Source of the DNA: Alkalicoccus halolimnae
Lineage (GTDB): Bacteria > Bacillota > Bacilli > Bacillales > Salisediminibacteriaceae
NCBI RefSeq assembly: GCF_008014775.2
Contig: NZ_CP144914.1
Location: forward strand, 2,108,001-2,172,000
DNA: 64,000 nucleotides
Reading direction: 5' to 3'
A model generated the notes under the pieces. It was not told the origin of the DNA and ran no database searches. It saw nothing but the letters and a program-made list of their open reading frames with translations. Shown in pieces: positions 40,252-49,342 of this stretch; positions within the stretch are counted from its first letter, which is position 1; each line of letters opens with the position of its first letter. The translations under genes were made by a program, and so were the position numbers.

Positions 40252-42435
40252 TTACTCAGGAAGCTGTAAAGTTTCCTCCTGATCTTCCTGCTCTTCCTGA
40301 CTTTCTTCTTCCGGGTCTCCTAATTCAATCTTGATATTATCTATTTCATCTACAGGAGTTCCAGGTAAAGGCTCCTGAGCTACAGCAAACCCGCTTCCAC
40401 TATAGTCCACCTCTGCTCCAATAAGCGAAGCCAGCTGCTGAACATTTCGAAGGCTCCAACCATCGATTTCCGGCATGTAAGCCTCTCCGGAAGCCTGAAG
40501 AATTATCTTTTCCTCCGGTGCAAGCAGCGTCCCTTCCTCATAGGACTGGGCTCTTATTACTCTGCCTTCTCCGATAATAACAGGTTCCATACCTTCTTCT
40601 TCTAATGAGTCTAACACTTTCTCCCTGTTTTCACCCGAAAAGTCCGGAGTTACAAAATCTTCTCCCAGTTCCACGGTTTCCGTACTTTCTTCCTCATGTG
40701 GAGCAATATTCAAATACTGCATACTCTGCTCCATAACCTGCCGGAACACCATGGAGACAGGACGGTTGCCATATTCCGTTTCTTCCAGATCCGGACGTTC
40801 CACGGCTACATAAACGACCACTTGAGGATCGTCTGCCGGTGCCATACCAATGAAAGAGTAAATATTTTCACCATGGCCGGATATATATCCCCCTCCGTCT
40901 TCACGAGGGATTTGAGCTGTCCCCGTTTTTCCAGCAATGTCATACCCTTCTATTCCATAAATACCTCCTGTTCCTTCTTCTTCAGATACTACCGTTTCAA
41001 GAATGTCTCTCACTTCTTTGGCAGTTTCAGCCGATATTGGTTCGCCTGTCGATTCCGGCTCGTTTTTAGTGACTACTTCCCCTGTTGTTCCATCAACTAT
41101 TTCTGATACAACATAAGGTTTCATCATTTTGCCGTCGTTCGCAACTGCAAGTGCAGCATGCACCTGCTGCATCGGAGAAATGGAAGTAGCCTGGCCGAAA
41201 GCCGTAGTCGCTGCATCGATAGTATAGGATTCTGCTATCTGACCACCGCTCACTTCATTAGGAAGATCAATGCCTGTCGGTGTTCTGAATCCAAAAGAAT
41301 CAATATACTCATATAATTTTTCAGGACCAAGAATTTCAATAGCTATTTTCGAAAATGCTACATTGGAAGATCGCTGGACCCCTTCGTTAAAAGTGATTTC
41401 TCCCCAGCCTTCCCCGTTATTGTGATCTCGGATTGTTCTGTCGGTAACCTGATACCTGCCCGATTCAAAGGTATCCTCACCGTCATATACTCCTTCTTCA
41501 ATTGCAGCAGCAAGAGTAAACATTTTCATTGTGGATCCAGGCTCGAACCTGGAGGAGATGTTGTAATTTGTATAGTTTTCCACATTTTCATACTCATTCG
41601 GGTTAAAACTCGGGCGATTGGACATAGCGAGAATTTCCCCGGTTTCAGCGTGTGCTGCTATCGCCATCATTTTTTCCGGTTCGTACATTTCATCAACCTG
41701 GTCCATTGTTTGTTCCATTGCCATTTGTATGCGTGAATCCAGTGTAAGGACTACGTCATCACCGTGATCGGGACTGCTGATAATTTCCTGTGCCTGGGAA
41801 AGCGGCCTGCCTCTTCCATCCTGTTGATATTCAATATAACCAGATTCTCCCTGGAGATAGTTATTCAGGCTGCTTTCCAGCCCCATACGCGCTTCTGACA
41901 TATCACGTTCAGTATAACCGATAATATGGGAGGCGAAGGTCTGGTTGGGATAATACCTGCGCGGATCCTCTCTGAATGTAATACCCGGAAGTTCCAGGGC
42001 TTCGATATTTTCCCGTGTTTCATAACTCAAATTTTTAGCAGTTGCCCCAAGTTCTACCTGCACCGAATCCTTTAAGAACTGGCTCTCATAATAATCTGCA
42101 CTGCCTCCAAGTACCGACGCAAGAGCATCAGCCGTTTCTTTCGGTTCGCTAACGTGGGATTCGTATCTGTCATCAAGAATGGCAACTATCGAATAGGAAG
42201 GAATTTCCTCTGCAAGCGTTTCTCCATTTCTGTCAACTATGTTTCCGCGCTCTCCGTGAATTGGAATTGTCTCCGTCCATCTTGTTTCCAATAACTCTGC
42301 AAGATTTACATCCTGCACTTCTTTAGAAGCCTGAATATATATAAAACGCGAAAACATTATCATTATAGCGAATCCAAAAATAATCACCATCGCTACAGCA
42401 CGCCTTGTAATTTTACGATTCTTTTTTAATTCCAC
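40252..42435 (-). CDS. pbpB: Septal transpeptidase PBP2B
   Basis: Class B penicillin-binding protein that cross-links septal peptidoglycan with FtsW. It has 727 residues. Order: N-terminal membrane anchor (about 14-34), dimerisation domain, then the transpeptidase motifs EPGSTMKMF (SxxK), RSSNVAF (SxN) and AGKTGTAQ (KTG), and two C-terminal PASTA domains. It ends with a very acidic tail (GDPEEESQEEQEDQEETLQ). The start is GTG at 42435 with GAGGTGG upstream. The paralogue spoVD that normally follows is missing, so this is the only class B PBP in the cluster. Confidence 0.96.
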   Translation of the reverse strand: MELKKNRKITRRAVAMVIIFGFAIMIMFSRFIYIQASKEVQDVNLAELLETRWTETIPIHGERGNIVDRNGETLAEEIPSYSIVAILDDRYESHVSEPKETADALASVLGGSADYYESQFLKDSVQVELGATAKNLSYETRENIEALELPGITFREDPRRYYPNQTFASHIIGYTERDMSEARMGLESSLNNYLQGESGYIEYQQDGRGRPLSQAQEIISSPDHGDDVVLTLDSRIQMAMEQTMDQVDEMYEPEKMMAIAAHAETGEILAMSNRPSFNPNEYENVENYTNYNISSRFEPGSTMKMFTLAAAIEEGVYDGEDTFESGRYQVTDRTIRDHNNGEGWGEITFNEGVQRSSNVAFSKIAIEILGPEKLYEYIDSFGFRTPTGIDLPNEVSGGQIAESYTIDAATTAFGQATSISPMQQVHAALAVANDGKMMKPYVVSEIVDGTTGEVVTKNEPESTGEPISAETAKEVRDILETVVSEEEGTGGIYGIEGYDIAGKTGTAQIPREDGGGYISGHGENIYSFIGMAPADDPQVVVYVAVERPDLEETEYGNRPVSMVFRQVMEQSMQYLNIAPHEEESTETVELGEDFVTPDFSGENREKVLDSLEEEGMEPVIIGEGRVIRAQSYEEGTLLAPEEKIILQASGEAYMPEIDGWSLRNVQQLASLIGAEVDYSGSGFAVAQEPLPGTPVDEIDNIKIELGDPEEESQEEQEDQEETLQLPE

Positions 42436-42546
42436 TTTTCCACCTCTTTAATGTCACTCCTGATTCAATGCCTTAGAAGAGAAAAAACCTTTCCGGAAAC
42501 TTTTAAAAAAGCCTCGGAAAAGTTTTTCCAAAAAATCCACTTCTAT

Positions 42547-42912
42547 TTAGTCGATCTGATGCATAACCTGAACCTGTCCTTCTTTTAAAGACATTCCCAG
42601 CTCTGTTTTAGCGATTGTCAAAATACGGTCAGCATCACTAAGTTCGGTAACCTGGAGAGCAAGTGCTTCATTAGCACTTTCCTGTTCACTTATATTGGAT
42701 TCTATCGTCTGCATATCGTGATTGAGGGAATAGAGCGTCGCGTAGTTACTGACGATTAAAAAACTGAAAGCGAGAATAAGAGGGGCGGCTAAACCATAAA
42801 TGAGTTTTTCTCCCCGGGTGATCGATCTTTTAATTTTTCCTGGAAGCGGTTGTCTGTTCGGCTTTGTTTCCGGTGCAGCAGAGGTCTGCCTTTGATCTAG
42901 CAATGGACTCAT
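42547..42912 (-). CDS. ftsL: Cell division protein FtsL
   Basis: A bitopic membrane protein of 121 residues that joins DivIB and DivIC at the septum. It has a basic cytoplasmic tail, one membrane segment (about 38-60), and an extracellular coiled coil (LYSLNHDMQTIESNISEQESANEALALQVTEL). ATG at 42912 follows GGAAGG. Identification relies on topology, size and position between rsmH and pbpB; FtsL sequences diverge quickly. Confidence 0.88.
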   Translation of the reverse strand: MSPLLDQRQTSAAPETKPNRQPLPGKIKRSITRGEKLIYGLAAPLILAFSFLIVSNYATLYSLNHDMQTIESNISEQESANEALALQVTELSDADRILTIAKTELGMSLKEGQVQVMHQID

Positions 42913-42931
42913 GGGAACACCTTCCTCTATT

Positions 42932-43858
42932 TTAAGTTTTTTCTGCTATTCGTAGTTTGGCTGAATGAGCCCGGTTATTATTAATCAATTCTTCCTCAGA
43001 TGCAGTAATTGGTTTTCGCGTAATAAGTTTCAATTCTGGTTCCATCCCGTCCGGAATAACCGGCAGACCTTTCGGAAGATCCGGCAGACTGCTTTTCTTT
43101 TTGAAGAATCTTTTACAGATTCTGTCTTCGAGAGAATGAAACGTTATAACAGCGATACGTCCTTCAGATGCAAGTAAATCAACCGCCTGTTCCAGCGCTT
43201 CTTCAAAAACACCAAGTTCATTATTTACTGCAATACGGAAAGCCTGAAACGTTCTTTTAGCAGGATGTCCGCCTTTACGTCTGGCAGGAGCAGGTATGCC
43301 TTCTTTAATTAATTCAACGAGCTCAAACGTCGTTTCCACCGGCTTTATTTCTCTTGCTTTTTCAATTTTCCTGGCAATCTGCTTGGCGAACTTTTCTTCT
43401 CCGTAAGTATGTATAATCCAGTGCAGATTCTGAAAGCTCCAGCTGTTAATAATCTGATAAGCTGTAAGCTCCTGTGTCTGATCCATCCGCATGTCCAGCG
43501 GAGCATCATAACGGTAGCTGAACCCGCGTTCCGGTATATCGAATTGAGGGGAGGAGACTCCAAGATCAAACATAATTCCGTCTACTTTCGTTACTCCCTG
43601 CTTTATAAGTTCATCTTTTAACCCGCTGAAATTGGAGCGGATAAAAATAATATTGTCTGATTTAAAACGTCCCGACGCTGCCTTCAGAGCAGATTCGTCC
43701 TGATCAAATGCATAAAGCCTGCCTTTACTTGATAATTCGGCTAACAATCGTTCACTGTGGCCGCCACCGCCGAGGGTACAATCAACATAAAGCCCATCAG
43801 GTTTTACATTTAATCCAGAAACTGTCTCTTCTTTTAGTACTGTCTCATGTTCAAACAA
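42932..43858 (-). CDS. rsmH: 16S rRNA (cytosine-1402-N4) methyltransferase
   Basis: SAM-dependent methylation of C1402 in the decoding centre of 16S rRNA. It has 308 residues. The SAM motif [17 protein letters not shown] and the region [16 protein letters not shown] are diagnostic. The start is TTG at 43858: AAGGAGG lies about 10 nt upstream and MFEHETVL then matches the family. An upstream in-frame ATG at 44020 lies inside mraZ and is unlikely. It is 19 nt from mraZ. Confidence 0.95.
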   Translation of the reverse strand: MFEHETVLKEETVSGLNVKPDGLYVDCTLGGGGHSERLLAELSSKGRLYAFDQDESALKAASGRFKSDNIIFIRSNFSGLKDELIKQGVTKVDGIMFDLGVSSPQFDIPERGFSYRYDAPLDMRMDQTQELTAYQIINSWSFQNLHWIIHTYGEEKFAKQIARKIEKAREIKPVETTFELVELIKEGIPAPARRKGGHPAKRTFQAFRIAVNNELGVFEEALEQAVDLLASEGRIAVITFHSLEDRICKRFFKKKSSLPDLPKGLPVIPDGMEPELKLITRKPITASEEELINNNRAHSAKLRIAEKT

Positions 43859-43877
43859 AAGCTGCGATCCTCCTTTT

Positions 43878-44306
43878 TTACTCCATATCGAATAATCCTT
43901 CCGCAATTTCTCCAAATGAATCTGCAGAAGCATCCACATAGGATTCCCAAATATGTTTATCCCATATTTCCACTCTTGAAGAAACACCAATAACAACACA
44001 TTCTTTTTCCAATTGAGCATGTTTTCTCAAAACTGCGGGGATATTAATACGGTTTTGTTTATCTAAATCACATTCAGTCGCACCTGAGAAAAAGAAACGA
44101 GTGAAGGCCCGTGCATCTTTTTTTGTAAAAGGAAGCTCCTGTAATTTATTTTCTAATTTTTTCCATTCTTTATGTGGATATACAAACAAACATTGATCAA
44201 GACCGCGGGTAATTACGAAAGAGGCTCCTAAATCCTCCCTGAATTTTGCAGGGACGATCATTCTGCCTTTAGTGTCCAAGTGGTGCTCAAATTCACCTAT
44301 GAACAT
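43878..44306 (-). CDS. mraZ: Transcriptional regulator MraZ
   Basis: A ring-forming AbrB-like DNA-binding protein at the head of the dcw cluster; in studied bacteria it regulates its own operon. It has 142 residues and two repeats with [14 protein letters not shown] (first) and [16 protein letters not shown] (second). ATG at 44306 follows AAGGGG; the longer frame upstream runs through the promoter. Its probable binding site, a row of GTGG boxes at 10-bp spacing, lies directly upstream. Confidence 0.96.
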   Translation of the reverse strand: MFIGEFEHHLDTKGRMIVPAKFREDLGASFVITRGLDQCLFVYPHKEWKKLENKLQELPFTKKDARAFTRFFFSGATECDLDKQNRINIPAVLRKHAQLEKECVVIGVSSRVEIWDKHIWESYVDASADSFGEIAEGLFDME

Positions 44307-44322
44307 ACACCTGCACCCCTTT

Positions 44323-44367
44323 CCACCGCTTAACACTAACTTACCACATCTCTCCACTTTCTACCAC
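44323..44367 (-). promoter_or_regulatory. MraZ-binding box (GTGG direct repeats)
   Basis: On the minus strand GTGG occurs with exactly 10-bp spacing (plus-strand CCAC at 44364, 44354 and 44344), then a degenerate GTG at 44334 and a further GTGG at 44323. This matches the TGGxx-type direct repeats bound by MraZ rings in other bacteria, placed 17-60 nt ahead of the mraZ start. Confidence 0.75.
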
Positions 44368-44791
44368 TCAATTTCTGCACTTTAATAAAATTTTCAGATT
44401 TCCTACCCACTCCCTGCTTCGACCTCTCAACACAGCCGGAATTTTTGCTTTTAACAAAGCTGTATTAAAGTCTGGTGTTGATACATGCAGAAAACTCCCT
44501 TCAGCTCTGCCATGGAGAAGATTCCCGGGCGGACCTGCGCCCTGCGGTATTTTTTCAATCTTCTTCCACGGGCATATTTCCGCTTCGTTTTGATTTCCCA
44601 ATCCAGACAGCCGGTCCGTTGGTTGAATGACGAATGTACAAAAGCAGAAAGCAATACCAGCGCAGAAACGTCTGCGGAAAAAAGCGCGAAGACCTGAGTG
44701 TCTTTCTCAGATGTATCTGCTCCGGCACTGCTTATTTCTGAATGACAAATATCGTTCATAAAAATCCTCAGACATTGTCAAAATCAGCCGC
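44368..44791. other. Upstream region of mraZ, no assigned gene
   Basis: About 425 nt with no recognised gene. A minus-strand frame (44451-44759, 102 codons) starts with a plausible hydrophobic run (FALFSADVSALVLLSAFV) followed by a basic stretch (WEIKTKRKYARGRRLKKYRR). Many Bacillales have a DUF3397 membrane protein gene here, so it could be a decayed copy, but there is no ribosome binding site and I do not call it as a gene. Confidence 0.3.
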
Positions 44792-44833
44792 AAAAAAACT
44801 CTGATCACCCGGTAAGGAGAATCAGAGTTTTTT
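44792..44833. terminator. Terminator of bshC
   Basis: Stem AAAAAAACTCTGAT / ATCAGAGTTTTTT with a 15-nt loop; T runs on both strands. It lies 41 nt behind the bshC stop on the minus strand. Confidence 0.85.
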
Positions 44834-44874
44834 TGAAAATATTCCCTATAAAAAATCCGCTCTATTTCTAAACT

Positions 44875-46494
44875 TTAAATGAAGTTCACAAAGTGTGATG
44901 GCATTCCGTCTTCCTGTTCCCGGACATGAGCAAGCAGGCGGGGAACAAAATCCAAGCCTCCCTGATTTAAAAACGGAAGAATATTTAAACATCTTTCCTG
45001 TTTTTGTCCTTCCGGAAATAATTCCGCCTCAATAGCTGACAGTCTGCTTAAGTGCACACCTTCCTGCCGTTCCACGGCTTTTTCTATACCTGCTTCATAT
45101 TCCTGAATAAGCCTTTTGAAACGTTCTTCGTATCTCGCGTGAATGTGATTTAGAGAGTTTTCATTCCCTAAAGTTTTCGCTACGTCCTGCAGATCATTTA
45201 CTATCGCTGTTTCTGCCTTTTGAAACAATTGCTTACTATCAGCCGCCTTTGCCTTTTCCACTCTTTTGATCCTTATCTCTTTCGTTCCTGATTCAAGTAT
45301 ATTATCCAGCTGTAATTGATATTGATCTAACGTCTTTTCGGACTTTCTTGAAACGAGTGTAAGAGAATGACGCGGCTTAACTATAGGCATTTGATGACCA
45401 AACAGGTGAAAAACGTTTTTCAAAAGTGCCCAGTATTGGAGTTCCCCGGCACCTGCGATAAATGTATGCACTGGCAGAATCAAATCCTGCATTAAAGGCC
45501 GAGTAACGACATTATTACTGAGTGGTCCACTCTCAAGGGAAATTTTCCGCTTCAGTTCAGCGGTTGTCCATTTTTCACCTTCGTTTTTTAACCACCATTC
45601 TCCATTTTCAGAATGAAGTAAGAGGCGTTCCTGATTTTGATGGAGAAATAAATGAGCATTTTCTTTTTCAACAGCTACCGGCTCACCGAATCCGTCCCTG
45701 CGAAACATATCAGCCTGAGAGTGAAAAGCATTTCTGATCTCTTCATTACGATCCACCATCTCTTCGAAATATGGAGCCTCCATTTCCCGGACAACCGGGT
45801 CATGGGCGTCCATAACTATAAGACCTGTCCCTTTGAAGAGGCGGTATAAAATTTTTGCACACCAGCTTGTATAAGTCAGCTCTTCTTTTATATCCTCCAG
45901 TAAAGCTTCCTTAATAATTTTCGTATCGTTAGTTTCAGACAAATGCTTCAGCCCTGTCAATACTGCTTCCCGTGCTGCTTCTTTATCAATAATACGTTCG
46001 CTCGCAGGTTTTTTTATATCATTTCTTTCCCATATCCGTATTTTTTTCACTTCATTATTTTCATGAAAATAAGTATGATTTATTTCATCAATATCATGAT
46101 CTTCTCCAGCTATCCAGAACACTGGCAGTACAGGCTGATTAAGTTTCTTCTCCAAACGTTCTGCCTCTGTGAGAATAGAAATTATTTTATGTACTGTGTA
46201 TAAAGGACCAGTCAGGAAGCCTGCCTGCTGTCCTCCCACAACAGCTATAGAATCATTCCGTCGCAGTCGTTCTGCCTGAACAAATGATTTTTCGCAGGGA
46301 AAATTTTTATGCTGGAAATCCTGAATGGCATCAGTAATTTTATCGCGCTGGAAATTTAAATCAGCAAGTTCTTCAGCACGTCCTTGTGCATCTTCCCAAT
46401 CGTAATCGTAATAAGAAGCAATAGCTTTATTTTTCAATAAATATTTTCCGGCAAAAGTGTCCGGTTTAAATAGAGTTTTTTTTGTCAGCTGCAT
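44875..46494 (-). CDS. bshC: Bacillithiol synthase (cysteine-adding enzyme)
   Basis: Adds cysteine to glucosaminyl-malate in the last step of bacillithiol synthesis (cytoplasmic thiol buffer). It has 539 residues, the length of B. subtilis YllA/BshC. Recognisable segments: VVGGQQAGFLTGPLYTVHKI near residue 85 and the metal/nucleotide-like VFWIAGEDHDIDEINHT near 130, followed by a C-terminal coiled coil. ATG at 46494 follows AAAGG. bshA and bshB are not in the window. Confidence 0.94.
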   Translation of the reverse strand: MQLTKKTLFKPDTFAGKYLLKNKAIASYYDYDWEDAQGRAEELADLNFQRDKITDAIQDFQHKNFPCEKSFVQAERLRRNDSIAVVGGQQAGFLTGPLYTVHKIISILTEAERLEKKLNQPVLPVFWIAGEDHDIDEINHTYFHENNEVKKIRIWERNDIKKPASERIIDKEAAREAVLTGLKHLSETNDTKIIKEALLEDIKEELTYTSWCAKILYRLFKGTGLIVMDAHDPVVREMEAPYFEEMVDRNEEIRNAFHSQADMFRRDGFGEPVAVEKENAHLFLHQNQERLLLHSENGEWWLKNEGEKWTTAELKRKISLESGPLSNNVVTRPLMQDLILPVHTFIAGAGELQYWALLKNVFHLFGHQMPIVKPRHSLTLVSRKSEKTLDQYQLQLDNILESGTKEIRIKRVEKAKAADSKQLFQKAETAIVNDLQDVAKTLGNENSLNHIHARYEERFKRLIQEYEAGIEKAVERQEGVHLSRLSAIEAELFPEGQKQERCLNILPFLNQGGLDFVPRLLAHVREQEDGMPSHFVNFI

Positions 46495-46620
46495 AGAAGG
46501 TCAACCTTTCTGTCGAAGTCTCGTTCATTATAGCAGAGACTGTTTAAGACACCAACGATAAGACTTTCTCTGACAAAAATAGACTTCAGTTAACCCTGAT
46601 AATAATATATTTTCAAAATT

Positions 46621-47490
46621 CTATTCAGACCGAAAAGAGAGGTCTATTTTTGCATTTACCCGCTTTATAATATCTAAATGAGCAGGAGTATCAACATTTT
46701 TTCTGCTTCCTTCTTTGACGATATATCCATTAATTGCGTCTATTTCGAGCGGCCTCTTCTCCAGATAGTCCACAAACATGGAAGACCTGTTATTACGGGT
46801 CTGTTCCAACAATTCTTCTACGTACCCCCATGTAGACATAGGTAAATCCAAAACTTCGGCTGCTTCTTTAAACAATCGTCGGGCTTCATAGAAAGCTTCC
46901 TTATTAGATAACAAAACAGCGTTTTTATCTTCATATAAAACCGTCAGAGGATTGATCACTGCGTTAACAATTAATTTTCTTTTTAATTCATACTCAATAT
47001 CGTCTGTCCATTCACATTTAAACGGATTTCCTATACCTTGAAGAATGTGAGTGAGAATATTAGTTTTATTTTTACCGCCAAACAGTGTTTTTCCAATTCC
47101 GGTGTGAACTACTTCTATATCGGAAACTCTCATTGCCCCATGAGTAACTACTGCGAAAAGCGGATCTTCCCTGTAGTGGTTGACCAGTTCCAAGTGGCTC
47201 ATTCCATTTTGAACAAACAGAACCGGCACTCCTTCCGGAAGGCCCTTTTCCAATAACTCGGGAACATCATATTGTTTTACGGCAGCAATAACGGCATCAA
47301 CAGGCTCCCGACCGGGAAATACGGAAGCTGTTAACGGGAAAGTTTCCCTACCTCTTTTAACTCCGAATTTCTCTAATTGCTGTGCCTGGGATTTTCTTTT
47401 CGTCCAAACGTGAACTCTATGCCCTGATTCCTGTAAATATGAAGCGAAAAGCAGTCCTACTGCTCCCCCTCCTGCAATTCCTAACCGCAT
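46621..47490 (-). CDS. panE: 2-dehydropantoate 2-reductase
   Basis: NADPH-dependent reduction of ketopantoate to pantoate (pantothenate and CoA synthesis). It has 289 residues with Rossmann motif GIAGGGAVGLLFASYL at residues 4-19. The helical C-terminal domain contains KLIVNAVINPLTVLYE with the catalytic Lys/Asn pair. ATG at 47490 follows TTAGGAG; a longer upstream start is unsupported. It is the homologue of ylbQ and keeps the B. subtilis position. Confidence 0.9.
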   Translation of the reverse strand: MRLGIAGGGAVGLLFASYLQESGHRVHVWTKRKSQAQQLEKFGVKRGRETFPLTASVFPGREPVDAVIAAVKQYDVPELLEKGLPEGVPVLFVQNGMSHLELVNHYREDPLFAVVTHGAMRVSDIEVVHTGIGKTLFGGKNKTNILTHILQGIGNPFKCEWTDDIEYELKRKLIVNAVINPLTVLYEDKNAVLLSNKEAFYEARRLFKEAAEVLDLPMSTWGYVEELLEQTRNNRSSMFVDYLEKRPLEIDAINGYIVKEGSRKNVDTPAHLDIIKRVNAKIDLSFRSE

Positions 47491-47817
47491 ACGTAACACT
47501 CCTAACACTGTAAGTTTGAGCTGCCTTCTGTTTTGAAACAGACTCGAATTTTTTAAAGGCATTTTTATATAGTTCTGTTAGTACTTAAATGAATAGAAGT
47601 TTCGTCAATAAAAAATCAGATCTTCTGTTCTGCTCTGATTTTTACCTTTAAACAAACCATACCACCCTTTACCTGAGGTTTAAAGTTACTTTTATTACTT
47701 CCTCAATGCATATCCTTTCATCCTTGATGCATTTAATATATAATAACAGGGAACGCTTACATAATAATTAAATATTGGATAAAAATTTTACTGCCAACTA
47801 AGATGGAGGGACAATTT
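47491..47817. other. 327-nt divergent gap between panE and ylbP
   Basis: A hairpin AAAAATCAGA / TCTGATTTTT (47611-47643, 13-nt loop) with T-rich ends on both strands lies in the middle of a divergent region, where a terminator is not expected. No ORF or known RNA was identified. Confidence 0.5.
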
Positions 47818-48291
47818 ATGGACAAACACGAAGTAGTACGCTTACGAATCAATTTTAAAACACTGGAAGATTTCGAAAACTTTAAAGAATATGGCGTGCA
47901 GGAACTTTCCATGAAGGAAGATTTACAGGATAATATCGTTGAAAATGACAGCGAATCTCCTTTTTACGGAATTTATTTCGGAGACAAGTTAGTCGGCCGC
48001 ATGAGTCTTTATCGTATCGAGGCAAAATTCGACCGTTACTTTGATCCTCCGCAGGATTATCTTGAATTATGGAAAATGGAAGTTCTCCCCGGGTTCCAAA
48101 ATAAAGGAATAGGAAAAGCTCTTGTTGACTTTTCCAAAACTCAAGGACTCCCTGTAAAAACGAATGCCCGCCAGCGGTCAGATGAATTTTGGAAAAAACA
48201 GGGTTTTGAACCTTTAACTTATGATGAAAACCGCGACCGTGGAGAAAACCCGTATGTATGGTTTCCGCGCGGAGTAGGAGAACAGAAGTAA
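47818..48291 (+). CDS. ylbP: GNAT-family N-acetyltransferase YlbP
   Basis: Predicted acetyl-CoA-dependent acyltransferase of 157 residues. The GNAT core reads LELWKMEVLPGFQNKGIGKALVDF, where QNKGIGKA is the acetyl-CoA phosphate loop, and the C-terminus GENPYVWFP is typical of YlbP. The substrate is unknown. ATG at 47818 is chosen because GGAGGG lies 7 nt upstream; an ATG at 47803 overlaps this site. It is divergent from panE as in B. subtilis ylbP-ylbQ. Confidence 0.9.
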   Translation: MDKHEVVRLRINFKTLEDFENFKEYGVQELSMKEDLQDNIVENDSESPFYGIYFGDKLVGRMSLYRIEAKFDRYFDPPQDYLELWKMEVLPGFQNKGIGKALVDFSKTQGLPVKTNARQRSDEFWKKQGFEPLTYDENRDRGENPYVWFPRGVGEQK

Positions 48292-48304
48292 TTAAAAAGA
48301 CAGA

Positions 48305-48336
48305 GGGCTGCAGCTGAATACGCGCAGTCCTTTTTT
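48305..48336 (+). terminator. Terminator of ylbP
   Basis: Stem GGGCTGC / GCAGTCC (one G-T pair, 12-nt loop) followed by TTTTTT, 14 nt behind the ylbP stop. Its T run touches the stop codon of the convergent crotonase gene. Confidence 0.75.
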
Positions 48337-49075
48337 AATAGGAACTGCGCTTGTTTATAAAGTTATCCACCGCTATGTGATGTTCCTCGGATTCCCAGCA
48401 GGCTGCACAATATCGTGCTTCCCGCTCCATCTCTTCCGCCAAATTCGGACTTTGCAGATGCTGTTTATATATATAAAGAACAGAATTCGGTGTTTTCCAG
48501 TTTAACTGGTCAATTACACCTGTTATATTTTCTGCCCTGCCGTTAGCAAATCCAATTCTTAGTAATTCTTCGGTATTTATCTTTTGTGCCGATCCGAGCA
48601 GCCGCATCGTTTCTGCTTTACCTATTTTTTCTGAAGTAAGAGCAGCCCCGCCCCATCCCGTTGTTAATGCCAGTTTACCTTGAATGAAACCAAGTGAGGT
48701 TCTGGGCGATACATAAATGAGATCTCCCACAGAAGCGAGTTCCGCTCCTCCTCCTACTGCGGCGCCGTCAACAAAGGTAATGACAGGACAAGGCAGAGCT
48801 TTAATCCTTTGCAATGTCCGGTTCATAGGAAGAAGCATTGTCTCAGCTTCCTTTGCTGTCTGAAGCTTATGAAAAGCTGTAACATCTCCGCCGCTGCAAA
48901 AAACTCCATCCTGTCCTGTAATAATTAAAAAGCGAAGGTCTTTCATCTTCTCAAGTTCATCCAAATAATTGTTTAGTAAATTAATCACATCAAAATCGAC
49001 AGCGTTTTTGGCTTCAGGTCTGTTAAGTTTCAGAATCACTATTCCATTCCCAGCATTCTCTTGAAGTACTTTCAT
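48335..49075 (-). CDS. Enoyl-CoA hydratase/isomerase-family (crotonase) protein
   Basis: A cytoplasmic crotonase-fold enzyme of 246 residues. The oxyanion hole is visible in VFCSGGDVTAFHKL (about 58-71) and VDGAAVGGGAELASVGDLIY. The segment SLGFIQGKLALTTGWGGAAL differs from classical hydratases, where two Glu act as catalysts, and recalls methylmalonyl- or ethylmalonyl-CoA decarboxylase-like members. Substrate uncertain. ATG at 49075 follows AAAGGAG. It lies 36 nt behind the rpmF terminator; its promoter would have to overlap that region, or it depends on readthrough. Confidence 0.85.
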   Translation of the reverse strand: MKVLQENAGNGIVILKLNRPEAKNAVDFDVINLLNNYLDELEKMKDLRFLIITGQDGVFCSGGDVTAFHKLQTAKEAETMLLPMNRTLQRIKALPCPVITFVDGAAVGGGAELASVGDLIYVSPRTSLGFIQGKLALTTGWGGAALTSEKIGKAETMRLLGSAQKINTEELLRIGFANGRAENITGVIDQLNWKTPNSVLYIYKQHLQSPNLAEEMEREARYCAACWESEEHHIAVDNFINKRSSY

Positions 49076-49111
49076 ACTAACTCTCCTTTGTAATCGTTTT
49101 CATTATGTATT

Positions 49112-49142
49112 AAAAAAAGCAGGAAGGATACTCCTCCCTGCT
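49112..49142 (-). terminator. Terminator of yceD-rpmF
   Basis: Minus-strand stem AGCAGGGAGGA / TCCTTCCTGCT with a 4-nt loop followed by TTTTTT, 6 nt past the rpmF stop. Confidence 0.85.
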
Positions 49143-49148
49143 CTAATC

Positions 49149-49322
49149 TTATTTGCTTGAAACGTTACGTCCTTTGTAAGATCCGCATGATTTACATACG
49201 CGGTGAGAGAGTTTCATCTCTCCACAATCAGGACATTCAACCATTCCAGGTACGCGTAGCTTCATGTGAGTACGACGCTTATTCTTTCGTGTTTTACTAG
49301 TCTTTCGAAAAGGTACTGCCAT
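49149..49322 (-). CDS. rpmF: 50S ribosomal protein L32
   Basis: A 57-residue ribosomal protein of the zinc-containing type: [19 protein letters not shown] gives the four Cys ligands. It starts [20 protein letters not shown] at 49322 follows AAGGAGG; an upstream in-frame start at 49346 precedes that site and is not used in the family. It is paired with yceD as in most bacteria. Confidence 0.97.
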   Translation of the reverse strand: MAVPFRKTSKTRKNKRRTHMKLRVPGMVECPDCGEMKLSHRVCKSCGSYKGRNVSSK

Positions 49323-49342
49323 CAGTCCCACCTCCTTGAAGA

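Noticed and set aside
42480..42546. Imperfect stem with T run between ftsL and pbpB, possible internal attenuator
   Set aside because: Several mismatches and alternative pairings; evidence too weak to list as a feature.
44451..44759. 102-codon minus-strand frame between mraZ and bshC, in the position of DUF3397 genes
   Set aside because: No ribosome binding site, no convincing match to DUF3397 and other overlapping frames of similar length; kept only as a note on the gap.
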